Positions 9,054 to 16,692 of a DNA stretch of 64,000 nt are shown piece by piece (position 1 is the first letter of the stretch; every line of letters begins with the position of its first letter). Under the pieces are notes generated by a model. The model saw nothing but the letters and a program-made list of their open reading frames with translations. It made no database searches and was not told the origin of the DNA. Source of the DNA: Chloroflexota bacterium (GTDB lineage: Bacteria > Chloroflexota > UBA6077 > CF-72). The DNA is taken from NCBI GenBank assembly GCA_019247515.1, contig JAFAOS010000132.1, positions 1-64,000 of the forward strand. The letters are read 5' to 3'. The position numbers and the translations under genes are program-made.

Positions 9054-9059
9054 GATACT
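9054..9059 (+). promoter_or_regulatory. -10 box (GATACT) directly before a leaderless start
   Basis: GATACT ends five bases before the ATG at 9065. Transcription would begin at about the A of the start codon, giving a leaderless mRNA. The preceding gene stops at 9033. Confidence 0.5.
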
Positions 9060-9064
9060 GTGGG

Positions 9065-9754
9065 ATGGCACGCGTCGCTGCGACCGTGCCCGGCTTTGTC
9101 AGCGTGGGCCGGGCCGGCGAGGTATTGCATCTAGCGCCGCGCTCCGTGCGCGACCTGATCTATGCGGGTCGCTTGCCGTCCTTGCGCGTCGGGCGGCTGC
9201 ACTACATCAAGGCGGCGGACCTGGAGGTCGAGCGCCGGCGCAGACTTGGACTCCCACTCCCAAGGCCGCTGCGCCGTCAGGTCGCGCCCCGGCCTCGCCG
9301 CCCACGCGCCGCACACGCGCAGCTTCCGACGGACATTCCCGAGGCACAGGCGCAATTGCCGATGCTGGCTGATGGTCCCGTTCGCCGCGGCTCCCAGCTA
9401 CGATACGAGCGCGCCGCCCAACGCGCCGAACTGGCCAGGCGCTGGGCGCGGCGCCACTCGCCAGACGGGCCACGCGTGCCGGCAAACGTCCGGGCGGTGA
9501 CCTCGCCCGCGACCTGCGAGGCGTGTGGCCGCGAGGTTCGACGCGGACGCATGGTGGAGTTCACGCCGGAAATGGACCAGCCGCCGGCGCGCCTGTGCGT
9601 CACGTGCGGACGCCGCGTGCTGCTCGATTGGGCCGACCGCCGTCGGCAGGAATCGACTGCCGCGCGTCGCCTGTCACAGTCGCTTGGCCAGCCGGAGGCG
9701 CCGGCGGGCGACGCCGCGACTCAGGCCAGCACGCCTGATCTGTTCGCCGCCTGA
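9065..9754 (+). CDS. HTH (excisionase-like) DNA-binding protein with zinc ribbon
   Basis: Residues about 10-60 form a MerR/excisionase-type HTH (VLHLAPRSVRDLIYAGRLPS, then RVGRLHYIKAADLE). An Arg/Pro-rich linker follows. Near residue 155 there is a CEAC motif and about 30 residues later a CVTC motif, forming a four-cysteine zinc site. The tail is low-complexity. The start follows a -10-like GATACT with no room for a Shine-Dalgarno. The architecture suggests a small regulator or DNA-modification accessory. No target or partner is evident; the flanking genes are unrelated. Confidence 0.6.
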   Translation: MARVAATVPGFVSVGRAGEVLHLAPRSVRDLIYAGRLPSLRVGRLHYIKAADLEVERRRRLGLPLPRPLRRQVAPRPRRPRAAHAQLPTDIPEAQAQLPMLADGPVRRGSQLRYERAAQRAELARRWARRHSPDGPRVPANVRAVTSPATCEACGREVRRGRMVEFTPEMDQPPARLCVTCGRRVLLDWADRRRQESTAARRLSQSLGQPEAPAGDAATQASTPDLFAA

Positions 9755-9831
9755 TTCAAGTCGGCATGCCGCGAGCGGGGGGACATGCATCCGTTCGGTC
9801 TTGACCGGTGTTCTACTGTTGGATTCCGCAC

Positions 9832-10566
9832 ATGACCAGCAGTACCACCATCCCCGATCAGCAACTGGCGCGGCGCGTCGACGAATTCGACTGGGACGAG
9901 CACGCCGCGCAGCTTGACCGTCGCGGCTGGGCCACGTTGCCAGGTCTCCTGGACGCGGAGCACTGCCGCGCGCTCATTGCCTTGTACGACGACAACAGCC
10001 GGTTCCGAAGTCACGTCATCATGGCCCGACACGGCTTCGGACAGGGCGAATACAAGTATTTCAGTCACCCGCTGCCGGACGTCGTCTCGAGCCTGCGGAC
10101 CGCGCTGTACGCCAGGCTGGCTCCGCTGGCCAACGTCTGGAACGAGACGCTTGAGGTCGCGGTCCGGTTTCCACCAACACACGCCGAGTTCATGGCTCGC
10201 TGCCACGCGGCCGGGCAGACTCGTCCAACGCCACTGCTACTCCGCTACGTCTCGGGCGACTACAACTGCTTGCACCAGGACGTCTATGGCGAGCACCTCT
10301 TTCCGATGCAGGTCACCTTCTTGCTCTCGGAGCCGGAGCAGGATTTCCATGGTGGCGAGTTCGTGCTCGTGGAGCAACGCCCGCGGATGCAGTCGCGAGC
10401 CATGGTGGTGCCGCTTCGGCTCGGCGACGCCGTCATCTTCGCGGTAAATCAGCGGCCGGTCCACGGCTCGCGTGGCGCGTACCGTGTCACGCTGCGACAC
10501 GGCGTGAGCGAGGTGCGGCACGGGCAGCGTCATACGTTGGGGATCATTTTTCACGACGCCACCTGA
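9832..10566 (+). CDS. 2-oxoglutarate/Fe(II)-dependent oxygenase
   Basis: The 244-residue protein has the jelly-roll oxygenase motifs: HQDVYG supplies His and Asp iron ligands, and RPVHGSRGAYRVTLRHG supplies the distal His with the Arg that binds 2-oxoglutarate. The N-terminal part (RRGWATLPGLLDAEHCRALI) is typical of prolyl-hydroxylase-like members. I chose the ATG at 9832 over a GTG at 9808 because a TACTGT -10-like box overlaps the earlier start region. The oxidised substrate is unknown. A fragment of the dispersed repeat lies immediately downstream. Confidence 0.85.
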   Translation: MTSSTTIPDQQLARRVDEFDWDEHAAQLDRRGWATLPGLLDAEHCRALIALYDDNSRFRSHVIMARHGFGQGEYKYFSHPLPDVVSSLRTALYARLAPLANVWNETLEVAVRFPPTHAEFMARCHAAGQTRPTPLLLRYVSGDYNCLHQDVYGEHLFPMQVTFLLSEPEQDFHGGEFVLVEQRPRMQSRAMVVPLRLGDAVIFAVNQRPVHGSRGAYRVTLRHGVSEVRHGQRHTLGIIFHDAT

Positions 10567-10583
10567 GGCGATTGATTCAGCGG

Positions 10584-10602
10584 AGTGGCGGCCACAAACG
10601 TG
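10584..10602 (+). repeat. Short fragment of the dispersed intergenic repeat
   Basis: The 19 bases with core GTGGCGGCCACAAACGTGA match the best-conserved block of the long repeat at 32354, 44891 and 58243. The rest of the element is not recognisable here. It lies just after the oxygenase stop codon, in the convergent gap. Confidence 0.5.
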
Positions 10603-10616
10603 AAGGCTTGCACTCA

Positions 10617-11396
10617 CTAACTCGTCAAGCCAGCGTCGACCAGGTTCACGCTCCCCGTAATGTAACTGGCCTCATTGCTCAGCAACCACACCACCAGGTT
10701 GGCGACCTCGTCCGGCTGGCCGTAGCGGCGGAGCGGCACGCGAGAGACCATCGCTTGCCGCGCGGCGTCCGGATTACCAGGCGAGCGCGCCGCGTTGAGC
10801 GCCTGGATCATTCGCGTGTCGATGTACCCAGGTGCCACCGCATTCACACGCACCGCAAATCCGGCTGACTCCTGCGCCGCAGTCCGCGTGAGGCCAATCA
10901 CCGCGTGCTTCGAAGCAATGTACGGCGCAACCCCGGCGCCACCTCGCAGTCCGGCGATGGACGCCGTATTGACGATGGCGCCGCCGGTTCCCTGCCGGTG
11001 GAGGACGCGCAACACCTCGCGCAGGCCCAAAAAGACGCCGCGCACGTTCACGTTCATGACCCGGTCGAAGTCGGCGACCTCCGTGTCGACGATGTTGGCA
11101 ACGCGACCCTCGATTCCGGCGTTGTTGAAAAACAGATCGAGCTTGCCGAAGTGCTCGACGGTACGGCTCACGTACTCCTGCACGTCTCGCTCCTGAGCGA
11201 CGTCGGCCGTGATCGGCAGTGTCCGTTCCGACTCCGCTTCCAGATGTGCTCTCACCGCCTCCAGCTGGTCGGCGTTGATGTCCACGAGCGCGACCCTGGC
11301 GCCATCGCGCAGAAGTCGGCGAGCGACGGCGCTGCCGATCCCGCCGGCGGCGCCCGTGACAATCGCAACCTGGCCGTCAAACGAAGACTCAGTCAC
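10617..11396 (-). CDS. Short-chain dehydrogenase/reductase (FabG-like)
   Basis: A classical SDR with TGAAGGIG cofactor loop, NNAG, the catalytic Tyr in PYIASKHAV, and the C-terminal SNEASYITGSVNLVDAG block typical of FabG-like enzymes. I start at the GTG at 11396 (V-T-E-S-S-F-D-G-Q) after a GAGGGC Shine-Dalgarno; the frame upstream reads as noncoding. It is the last gene of a reverse-strand run RraA-like, RidA, VOC, SDR, so it probably oxidises or reduces an intermediate of that pathway. The substrate is unknown. Confidence 0.88.
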   Translation of the reverse strand: MTESSFDGQVAIVTGAAGGIGSAVARRLLRDGARVALVDINADQLEAVRAHLEAESERTLPITADVAQERDVQEYVSRTVEHFGKLDLFFNNAGIEGRVANIVDTEVADFDRVMNVNVRGVFLGLREVLRVLHRQGTGGAIVNTASIAGLRGGAGVAPYIASKHAVIGLTRTAAQESAGFAVRVNAVAPGYIDTRMIQALNAARSPGNPDAARQAMVSRVPLRRYGQPDEVANLVVWLLSNEASYITGSVNLVDAGLTS

Positions 11397-11448
11397 GCGA
11401 GCGCCCTCAGCTCGGAATCCATGAGCTCGTTTTCTTCCCTGGTGAGCA

Positions 11449-11901
11449 TCAGTGACGCACGGCCTCAATGTCGAAGGGGCGCGAGATGAAGCCCATCCCG
11501 TGCTCGGGCCAGTTGTACTCCTCGAGCGGCACGTCAGCGTAAATCTCGATCGTGTTGCCTTCGGGGTCTTTGACGTACAGGCTGTTGGTGACGGCGTGGT
11601 TCGTCCAGCCGGTGACCTCCACGCCCATGGCTTTCGCGCGATCGTAGAACTCGCGCACCGTCTGCACGCCGTCCGTGATCAGAGCCACGTGCACCAGTCC
11701 CACCTGATTGTCCTTCGGTGGCTCGGCGTCGTCGCCGGTCTTGAAGATCGCAATGTCGTGGTGATAGTCGTTGAATCGGAGAAACATGCCGCGATCGGAT
11801 GCGTTGCCAACCTTCATTCCGAGAAAGTCGCAATAAAACCGTCTGGCTTTGTCGAGATCGCGCACCTTCAGGACCACATGTCCGACGCGTCGTATGGGCA
11901 T
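11449..11901 (-). CDS. VOC family (glyoxalase/extradiol dioxygenase-like) protein
   Basis: A 150-residue single-module vicinal-oxygen-chelate protein. Likely metal ligands are the His in RRVGHVVL, the His in GLVHVAL and the Glu in GNTIEIYA. The intervening motif RRFYCDFLGMKVG is typical. A good GGAGGA precedes the ATG. Its position in the RraA-RidA-VOC-SDR run and the conserved NSLYVKDPEGN motif suggest ring cleavage or isomerisation in a catabolic route, but VOC proteins are too diverse to name a reaction. Confidence 0.85.
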   Translation of the reverse strand: MPIRRVGHVVLKVRDLDKARRFYCDFLGMKVGNASDRGMFLRFNDYHHDIAIFKTGDDAEPPKDNQVGLVHVALITDGVQTVREFYDRAKAMGVEVTGWTNHAVTNSLYVKDPEGNTIEIYADVPLEEYNWPEHGMGFISRPFDIEAVRH

Positions 11902-11926
11902 CCGAGAGATTCCTCCAACCCGAGAA

Positions 11927-12325
11927 TCAGGGTGTTGGGTCGATAACCGCGGTGATGTCGCACTGAATGAGGCTGTCGCCGCCGCCGGCGAGCGGCAGCG
12001 TGTGACGGGCTGGGCGAGACCCGGGTTCTGGAAACAGCTTCACCCATTCCGCGTTCAGCGCGTCGCGATTGCCGGGATCGCGTAGCCAGACCGTCATTTT
12101 GATGATGTCAGCCGGTGTCCCACCGGCAGCCTCAACGATCTCGCGTACGACGCGGAACATCTCCGCACACTGGCCCTCGATCGTTGGCGGCATGCGGCCC
12201 GAAACTCGATCGCGACCAGAAATCACGCTCGACATCACCAGGCCGCCGATTCGACTGGCAGCCGGGATCGGGTTGACGTGCCCGAAACTCTCGACGTTGA
12301 TGCTGCGGCGTTTGGCTGTCGTCAT
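11927..12325 (-). CDS. RidA/YjgF family protein
   Basis: The protein is about 132 residues and has the Rid fold signature: INVESFGHVNPIPAASRIG, ending in ARHTLPLAGGGDSLIQCDITAV. The usual RidA catalytic Arg of the S-R-x-x-V type motif is roughly matched by the ARHTLP segment. The ATG overlaps the stop of the upstream RraA-like gene as ATGA, showing translational coupling. Canonical RidA hydrolyses enamines and imines; in catabolic operons relatives act on other labile intermediates. The true substrate is unknown. Confidence 0.82.
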   Translation of the reverse strand: MTTAKRRSINVESFGHVNPIPAASRIGGLVMSSVISGRDRVSGRMPPTIEGQCAEMFRVVREIVEAAGGTPADIIKMTVWLRDPGNRDALNAEWVKLFPEPGSRPARHTLPLAGGGDSLIQCDITAVIDPTP

Positions 12326-13026
12326 TGGCGTGAGCGGTCGAACTCCGCGCGGAACTCGCTGTCCAGCGGGAAGGCGCGGCGAAGCGAATGACCCTCGCGA
12401 ATCTTTTGCAGGCTGAAGCTGTCCATGTCGTCCTGGGCGCGTGCCAGGTCCGCGACCTGTTGCTCCAGGTGGGCGGGTACGACGACCACCCCTTCTTCGT
12501 CGCCGACGAGAATGTCGCCCGGCATGACCAGCACGCCACCGCACGCAATTGGCAGATTGACGTCGATGCCAACGTGCCGGTTGCCGAACAGCGCGGCGTG
12601 CACTCCGCCGGCGAAGATCGGCAGATCCAGTTTGGAAAGTCCGGGTAGGTCGCGCACGCTACCATCGGTCACGATGGCGGCGCCGTCCAGGGCTTCGACG
12701 CGGCTCGCCAGTACGTCGCCGCACACCGCCGCGTCGCGCACGGCGCGCGCATCGATGACCAGCACCTCGCCGGCGCCGATTTCGTCGATGGCCAGCCGGT
12801 GCGCATTGGTCATTCGCCCGGCGCGTTGCGCTTCGACGACGTCGGGGCGTGTCGGCAGCGTTCGGAGCGTCCGCGCCCGACCGCAGAAGCGCGTTGCGGA
12901 CGTGACCGGGCGCACCTGCCCCGACATGAAGTGCCCGTGCAGTCCCAGGCGGGTTTCGAGGACGTAATCGATGGTCCCAGCCGTCAGGCCAGAAAGAAGG
13001 GTGTTGTCGCGTCGGTCGTCGGTCAT
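12322..13026 (-). CDS. RraA-like (HMG/CHA aldolase-type) protein
   Basis: This RraA-fold protein of 234 residues contains the conserved AVCGDVLASRVEALDGAAIVTDG-type block and GVLVMPGDILVGDEEGVVVVP. The family includes HMG/CHA aldolases, oxaloacetate decarboxylases and RNase E inhibitors. The key G-x-x-x-A-x-x-x-x-x-x-G-x-R-D loop is represented by DGSVRDLPGL, so aldolase or decarboxylase activity is plausible. An in-frame GTG at 13071 is possible, but a TAGTCT box sits only three bases upstream of it, so I prefer the ATG at 13026. It leads the run that continues with RidA, VOC and SDR genes. Confidence 0.8.
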   Translation of the reverse strand: MTDDRRDNTLLSGLTAGTIDYVLETRLGLHGHFMSGQVRPVTSATRFCGRARTLRTLPTRPDVVEAQRAGRMTNAHRLAIDEIGAGEVLVIDARAVRDAAVCGDVLASRVEALDGAAIVTDGSVRDLPGLSKLDLPIFAGGVHAALFGNRHVGIDVNLPIACGGVLVMPGDILVGDEEGVVVVPAHLEQQVADLARAQDDMDSFSLQKIREGHSLRRAFPLDSEFRAEFDRSRQ

Positions 13027-13107
13027 GCTCGAGATGTCCCCAGCACCTGTGCTCCAACTGAACGTTTCCACGTCAGACTAACATGCGCGCGCCCGGTGCG
13101 GTTCATG

Positions 13108-13995
13108 TCAGGCAGCCTCCCCGGGTTGTGACTCCCGTTCGGCCTCGCGTCGAACTACCAGCACGGGGCATTTCGCCGATCGGACGACAGCGTCAGTCAC
13201 GCTCCCGAGAAATGCGCGCGCGGCGCCGGTGTGCGCGTGCGAGCTCATCACAATCAGATCGCACTCGTGCTCCGCGGCGTTGGTGACAATCGCCTCGGGC
13301 ACCGAATTCGCGATGAGCGCCTCAGCTCGAGCTGTCAGACCCCTTGCGCTCAATCTGCTGGCGATCGCATCGACGTGGGCCTGCGCCCCGGATTCGGCGT
13401 CTGCATCCCACGCCGGATCGACATCCATCGGTCCGTACATCAGCAGCGCGCTGCTCTGATACGCCGGAACTGGTTGGACCACCTGCAGCAATTGCAAACT
13501 GGCATTTGATTGGCGTGCCAGAGCTTGCGCGACGCCCAGCGCCAACGACCCGCCCGGCGAGCCGTCGACGGGAACCAGAATCGCGCGAATGTCACCGGAG
13601 GCCTGGTTGCGGTCGCCAGGTGGAAGCAGCAGCACCGGTGTTGAGCTCTGCTTGACAATCTTTTCCGCCACGCTGCCGAGCACCGCTCGAGTCAAACCCG
13701 AACGTCCGTGCGTTCTCATAACCACGAGGTCGGCCCCTCGCTGCTGAATCTCGGAGAGTATGACCTCCGCCGCATCACCTTCGCGAACCACCACCTCGAT
13801 CGCCAGGTCCGGAGCCGCGTACTCGTGCGCAACACCGTCGAGAAATGCCTGACCGTCGGCGACATCGCGTCCGTGGGATACGACGCGGAGCAGCGTGACT
13901 CTGGCACCGGAGCCGCGGGCTATGCGGTACGCGTGCGGCACGCCGACATTGGCTTCGCGACTGCCGTCAAGTGGGACGATCAGATGCCTGAACAT
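13108..13995 (-). CDS. Tandem universal stress protein (two UspA domains)
   Basis: Two Usp domains are visible in 295 residues. The first begins FRHLIVPLDGS and contains the ATP-binding type loop with VMRTHGRSGLTRAVLGSVAE. The second begins AILVPVDGSPGG and ends SSHAHTGAARAFLGSVTD. Both retain a G-x2-G-x9-G-like loop, so nucleotide binding is likely. GAGGAGG precedes the ATG. It lies 22 bp after the phosphotransferase gene on the same strand, so the two may be co-transcribed. A close paralogue is at 57303-58157. Confidence 0.9.
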   Translation of the reverse strand: MFRHLIVPLDGSREANVGVPHAYRIARGSGARVTLLRVVSHGRDVADGQAFLDGVAHEYAAPDLAIEVVVREGDAAEVILSEIQQRGADLVVMRTHGRSGLTRAVLGSVAEKIVKQSSTPVLLLPPGDRNQASGDIRAILVPVDGSPGGSLALGVAQALARQSNASLQLLQVVQPVPAYQSSALLMYGPMDVDPAWDADAESGAQAHVDAIASRLSARGLTARAEALIANSVPEAIVTNAAEHECDLIVMSSHAHTGAARAFLGSVTDAVVRSAKCPVLVVRREAERESQPGEAA

Positions 13996-14017
13996 GTGTC
14001 CTCCTCGGAACTGGATG

Positions 14018-16630
14018 TTACGCCAGGATCTCGATGTACCCCTCCGCTCCGTGCAGGCGGATCCGCTGCCCATCTCGGATCAATCGGGTGGCATGCTCTA
14101 CTCCCACGACGGCTGGCACGCCGTACTCCCGCGCGATCACCGCGCCATGCGTCATCAGGCCCCCGACCTCTGTCACAAGGCCTCCGATGGCGACGAACAG
14201 AGGCGTCCAGCTGGGGTCCGTGTAGGCCGTGACCAGGATGTCGCCCGGTTCGATGTCGGCCCGCGCCATGTCCAGGACGACGCGGGCCCGCGCCTCGACG
14301 GTCCCGCTGGACACCGGCAAGCCGACCAGCGCGCCGTCTGGCAAGTCGTCGCGTTGGTACGACCCCGCAATGACCTCGCCGTCGGATGTGAGCACCCGCG
14401 GAGGCGTGAGCGCCTGGTACGACCTGAACGCGTCCATGCGCTGGCGCACGAGCTGGTGGTCCACCTGCTGCGTCCGCACCACGTCGCGGAGCTCCTGGAA
14501 AGTGAGATAGAAGACGTCTTCCTTCTCACGGAGCACATGAGCCAGCACAAGGCGCTCAGCTTCTTCGAGCAGGGCCTGCTTGTAGACGAAATAGCGGCTG
14601 ATCATGCCGTACTTCGGATATTCGCGGTACCCGATGAAGGTTCGGACCCGGTCGATCATCCGCCTGGTCTCTTCGGCCTTCTGCTCTCCGTCCGGCAAGG
14701 CCCGCAAGCGCTCGAGCAACTCCTGCTCCTTCTTCCAGGCCGCCTGCCGGCCTTGCTCGAAGCGCCGCTTGCCGGCGCCCGGCTCGAAGTTCTGGATGTT
14801 GCCGAGCAGCATCGGCACGAGCGTGGTGGGGCGTTCGCTCCAACGCGGCTTCGTGATGTCGATTTCGCCGACACACCGCATGCCGTACTTGTCGAGCCAG
14901 GCCTGTAAGGCGTCTCGCGCTTCTCGGCCGCCCTCGACCCTGGCCAGCTCGTCCAGAAAGTCGTCGTCCTGGAGGTGCTCCAGTTGGAGTTGGAGTTGGA
15001 GAAAGGCCACTGCTTCGGGATGCGGGCGGATCACGTCCGCCACGTCCAGGAGCGCCAGTCCCATCTCCGACGTGACGTTGTGGGGGACGGACTGTGTGAG
15101 CGTGTCGGCCGCGTTCTTCTCGCCCAGCCACGCCTGCAGCTGCTCGTTGAGCCACCAGGTGGCCTGCATGCCGGCAACGATCACCTGCAGGCTTTGCGGA
15201 ACGAACAGAATCCGCTTCAGCTCCTGGATGTCCGCCAGGATGAAGTCGAGGAGCGGGGGTCCGGACTGCATGCGGATGTCGCGCTTCAGGGCGGCGATGG
15301 ACGCCTCGCTGCGCGCGATCAGCTCGGCAACGATCGCCGGATCCGTCTCGATTGAGGCTGGCGCCACGCCAGGTGGAGGCTCGCCGGGAGGCTGGTCGGG
15401 GAGCGAGCGGATGAAGTCGCCGCGCTCGAGGATGGTCTGCAGCGCGGCCCCGATCAGCGGATCGGATCGCCCGAGGCCCGCCACGAGGCCCGCGCGGCTC
15501 GCCGGCGAGGCCAGGGCCTGCGTGACGTCGACGAACAGCCTCCCGCCGGCCTCGTACATGGGCCGCGCGGCCGTCAGCTGCCACACGGAGATCCCCAGGG
15601 GCTTCATCGGGTCGGTCATCATCTGCTGATGACCGACCGAGACATGGACGTGGTTCTCTCGGTCGTCGACCGCCGGGATGGGAAATAAGGTTGTGATTGG
15701 TCGGCTCTGGACAATGAGAAAATCGTCGTCGACCAGGCACCATTCGATGTCCTGGGGGCGGCCGAAGTGCGCTTCGATCCGCCGGCCAAGCTGCGCGAGC
15801 CGAACGACCTGCGTATTCGTCAGCGCTGGCTGCCGCTGGCGTTCCGGCTCGATTGCCTCTTTTCGCGTCCCGTGCGCGCCCGAGGCCTGGATAGCAACCT
15901 GCTTGGCGCCAACCACCCTGGCGACGACCTCGCGCTCGTGCACCTTGTAGACGTCCGCGTTCACCAACCCGGCGACCAGTGCCTCGCCGAGGCCGAAGCT
16001 GGCTTCGACGGAGGCGACCTTCCGGTTGCCGGTGACGGGGTCCGCCGTGAAAAGGATGCCGGCCGCCTCCGGGAAAACCATCTGCTGCACGACTACTGCC
16101 ATGTGGACCTTGCGGTGGTCCAGCCCGTTGCGCAGGCGGTAGGTCACGGCCCGCTCGGTGAAGAGCGAGGCCCAACACCGGCTGACATGCCGGAGGACCG
16201 CCGCCGGGCCAACGATGTTCAGGTACGTATCATGCTGGCCCGCGAAGGAGGCCGTCGGCAAGTCCTCCGCCGTCGCGCTGGATCGGACCGCGCAGGCGGC
16301 GCGCTGGCCGAGTCGGGTCAGCGAGCCGGTGATCGCCGCGTCCAGATCGTCGGGTATGGCGATTGCTTCTACCATCCGGCGGATTTCCGCACTGAGCGCG
16401 CGGATCGCCTCCCAGTCGTTCGGCTTCAGGAGCGACAGCCGATCCAACCGCTGGTCGAGCGACGGAGCCTCCGCCATGATGCGTTGGAAGGCGTCGGTCG
16501 TGACGCAAAAGCCAACCGGTACACGGATGCCCTCGATCCGCGAAAGCTCGCCGAGTTGCGCCCCCTTTCCGCCAACGACGGCGACCTGGGTCTGATCGAT
16601 CTCCTGGAAATCCAATACGTAGCAGCCCAT
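14018..16630 (-). CDS. rph: Rifamycin phosphotransferase-like PEP-utilising enzyme
   Basis: The 870-residue length matches rifampin phosphotransferases. The N-terminal ATP-grasp/PPDK domain has GGKGAQLGEL and VRSSATAEDLPTASFAGQ. A long central region corresponds to the rifamycin-binding domain. The C-terminal phosphohistidine domain has GGLMTHGAVIARE, with the swivelling His at about residue 828 (H825 in the Listeria enzyme). Known members transfer the beta-phosphate of ATP to rifampicin. PEP synthase is the alternative, but length and domain order favour Rph. GGAGGG precedes the ATG. It follows an NB-ARC regulator by 62 bp and precedes a UspA gene, all one strand. The actinobacterial rifampin-associated element was not seen upstream. 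Confidence 0.82.
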   Translation of the reverse strand: MGCYVLDFQEIDQTQVAVVGGKGAQLGELSRIEGIRVPVGFCVTTDAFQRIMAEAPSLDQRLDRLSLLKPNDWEAIRALSAEIRRMVEAIAIPDDLDAAITGSLTRLGQRAACAVRSSATAEDLPTASFAGQHDTYLNIVGPAAVLRHVSRCWASLFTERAVTYRLRNGLDHRKVHMAVVVQQMVFPEAAGILFTADPVTGNRKVASVEASFGLGEALVAGLVNADVYKVHEREVVARVVGAKQVAIQASGAHGTRKEAIEPERQRQPALTNTQVVRLAQLGRRIEAHFGRPQDIEWCLVDDDFLIVQSRPITTLFPIPAVDDRENHVHVSVGHQQMMTDPMKPLGISVWQLTAARPMYEAGGRLFVDVTQALASPASRAGLVAGLGRSDPLIGAALQTILERGDFIRSLPDQPPGEPPPGVAPASIETDPAIVAELIARSEASIAALKRDIRMQSGPPLLDFILADIQELKRILFVPQSLQVIVAGMQATWWLNEQLQAWLGEKNAADTLTQSVPHNVTSEMGLALLDVADVIRPHPEAVAFLQLQLQLEHLQDDDFLDELARVEGGREARDALQAWLDKYGMRCVGEIDITKPRWSERPTTLVPMLLGNIQNFEPGAGKRRFEQGRQAAWKKEQELLERLRALPDGEQKAEETRRMIDRVRTFIGYREYPKYGMISRYFVYKQALLEEAERLVLAHVLREKEDVFYLTFQELRDVVRTQQVDHQLVRQRMDAFRSYQALTPPRVLTSDGEVIAGSYQRDDLPDGALVGLPVSSGTVEARARVVLDMARADIEPGDILVTAYTDPSWTPLFVAIGGLVTEVGGLMTHGAVIAREYGVPAVVGVEHATRLIRDGQRIRLHGAEGYIEILA

Positions 16631-16692
16631 CCGCGCCCTCCGACTCGCCTACGCGTTCCCGCTGGTCACCGACACGTATCCACCATTTCGGC

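Noticed and set aside
14975-15003. Tandem hexamer repeat within rph (GTTGGA units)
   Set aside because: It encodes a short LQLQLQLE helix and is in frame; nothing more than local slippage is implied.
16631-16692. Rifampin-associated element upstream of rph
   Set aside because: The 62-bp gap contains no sequence resembling the known actinobacterial element.
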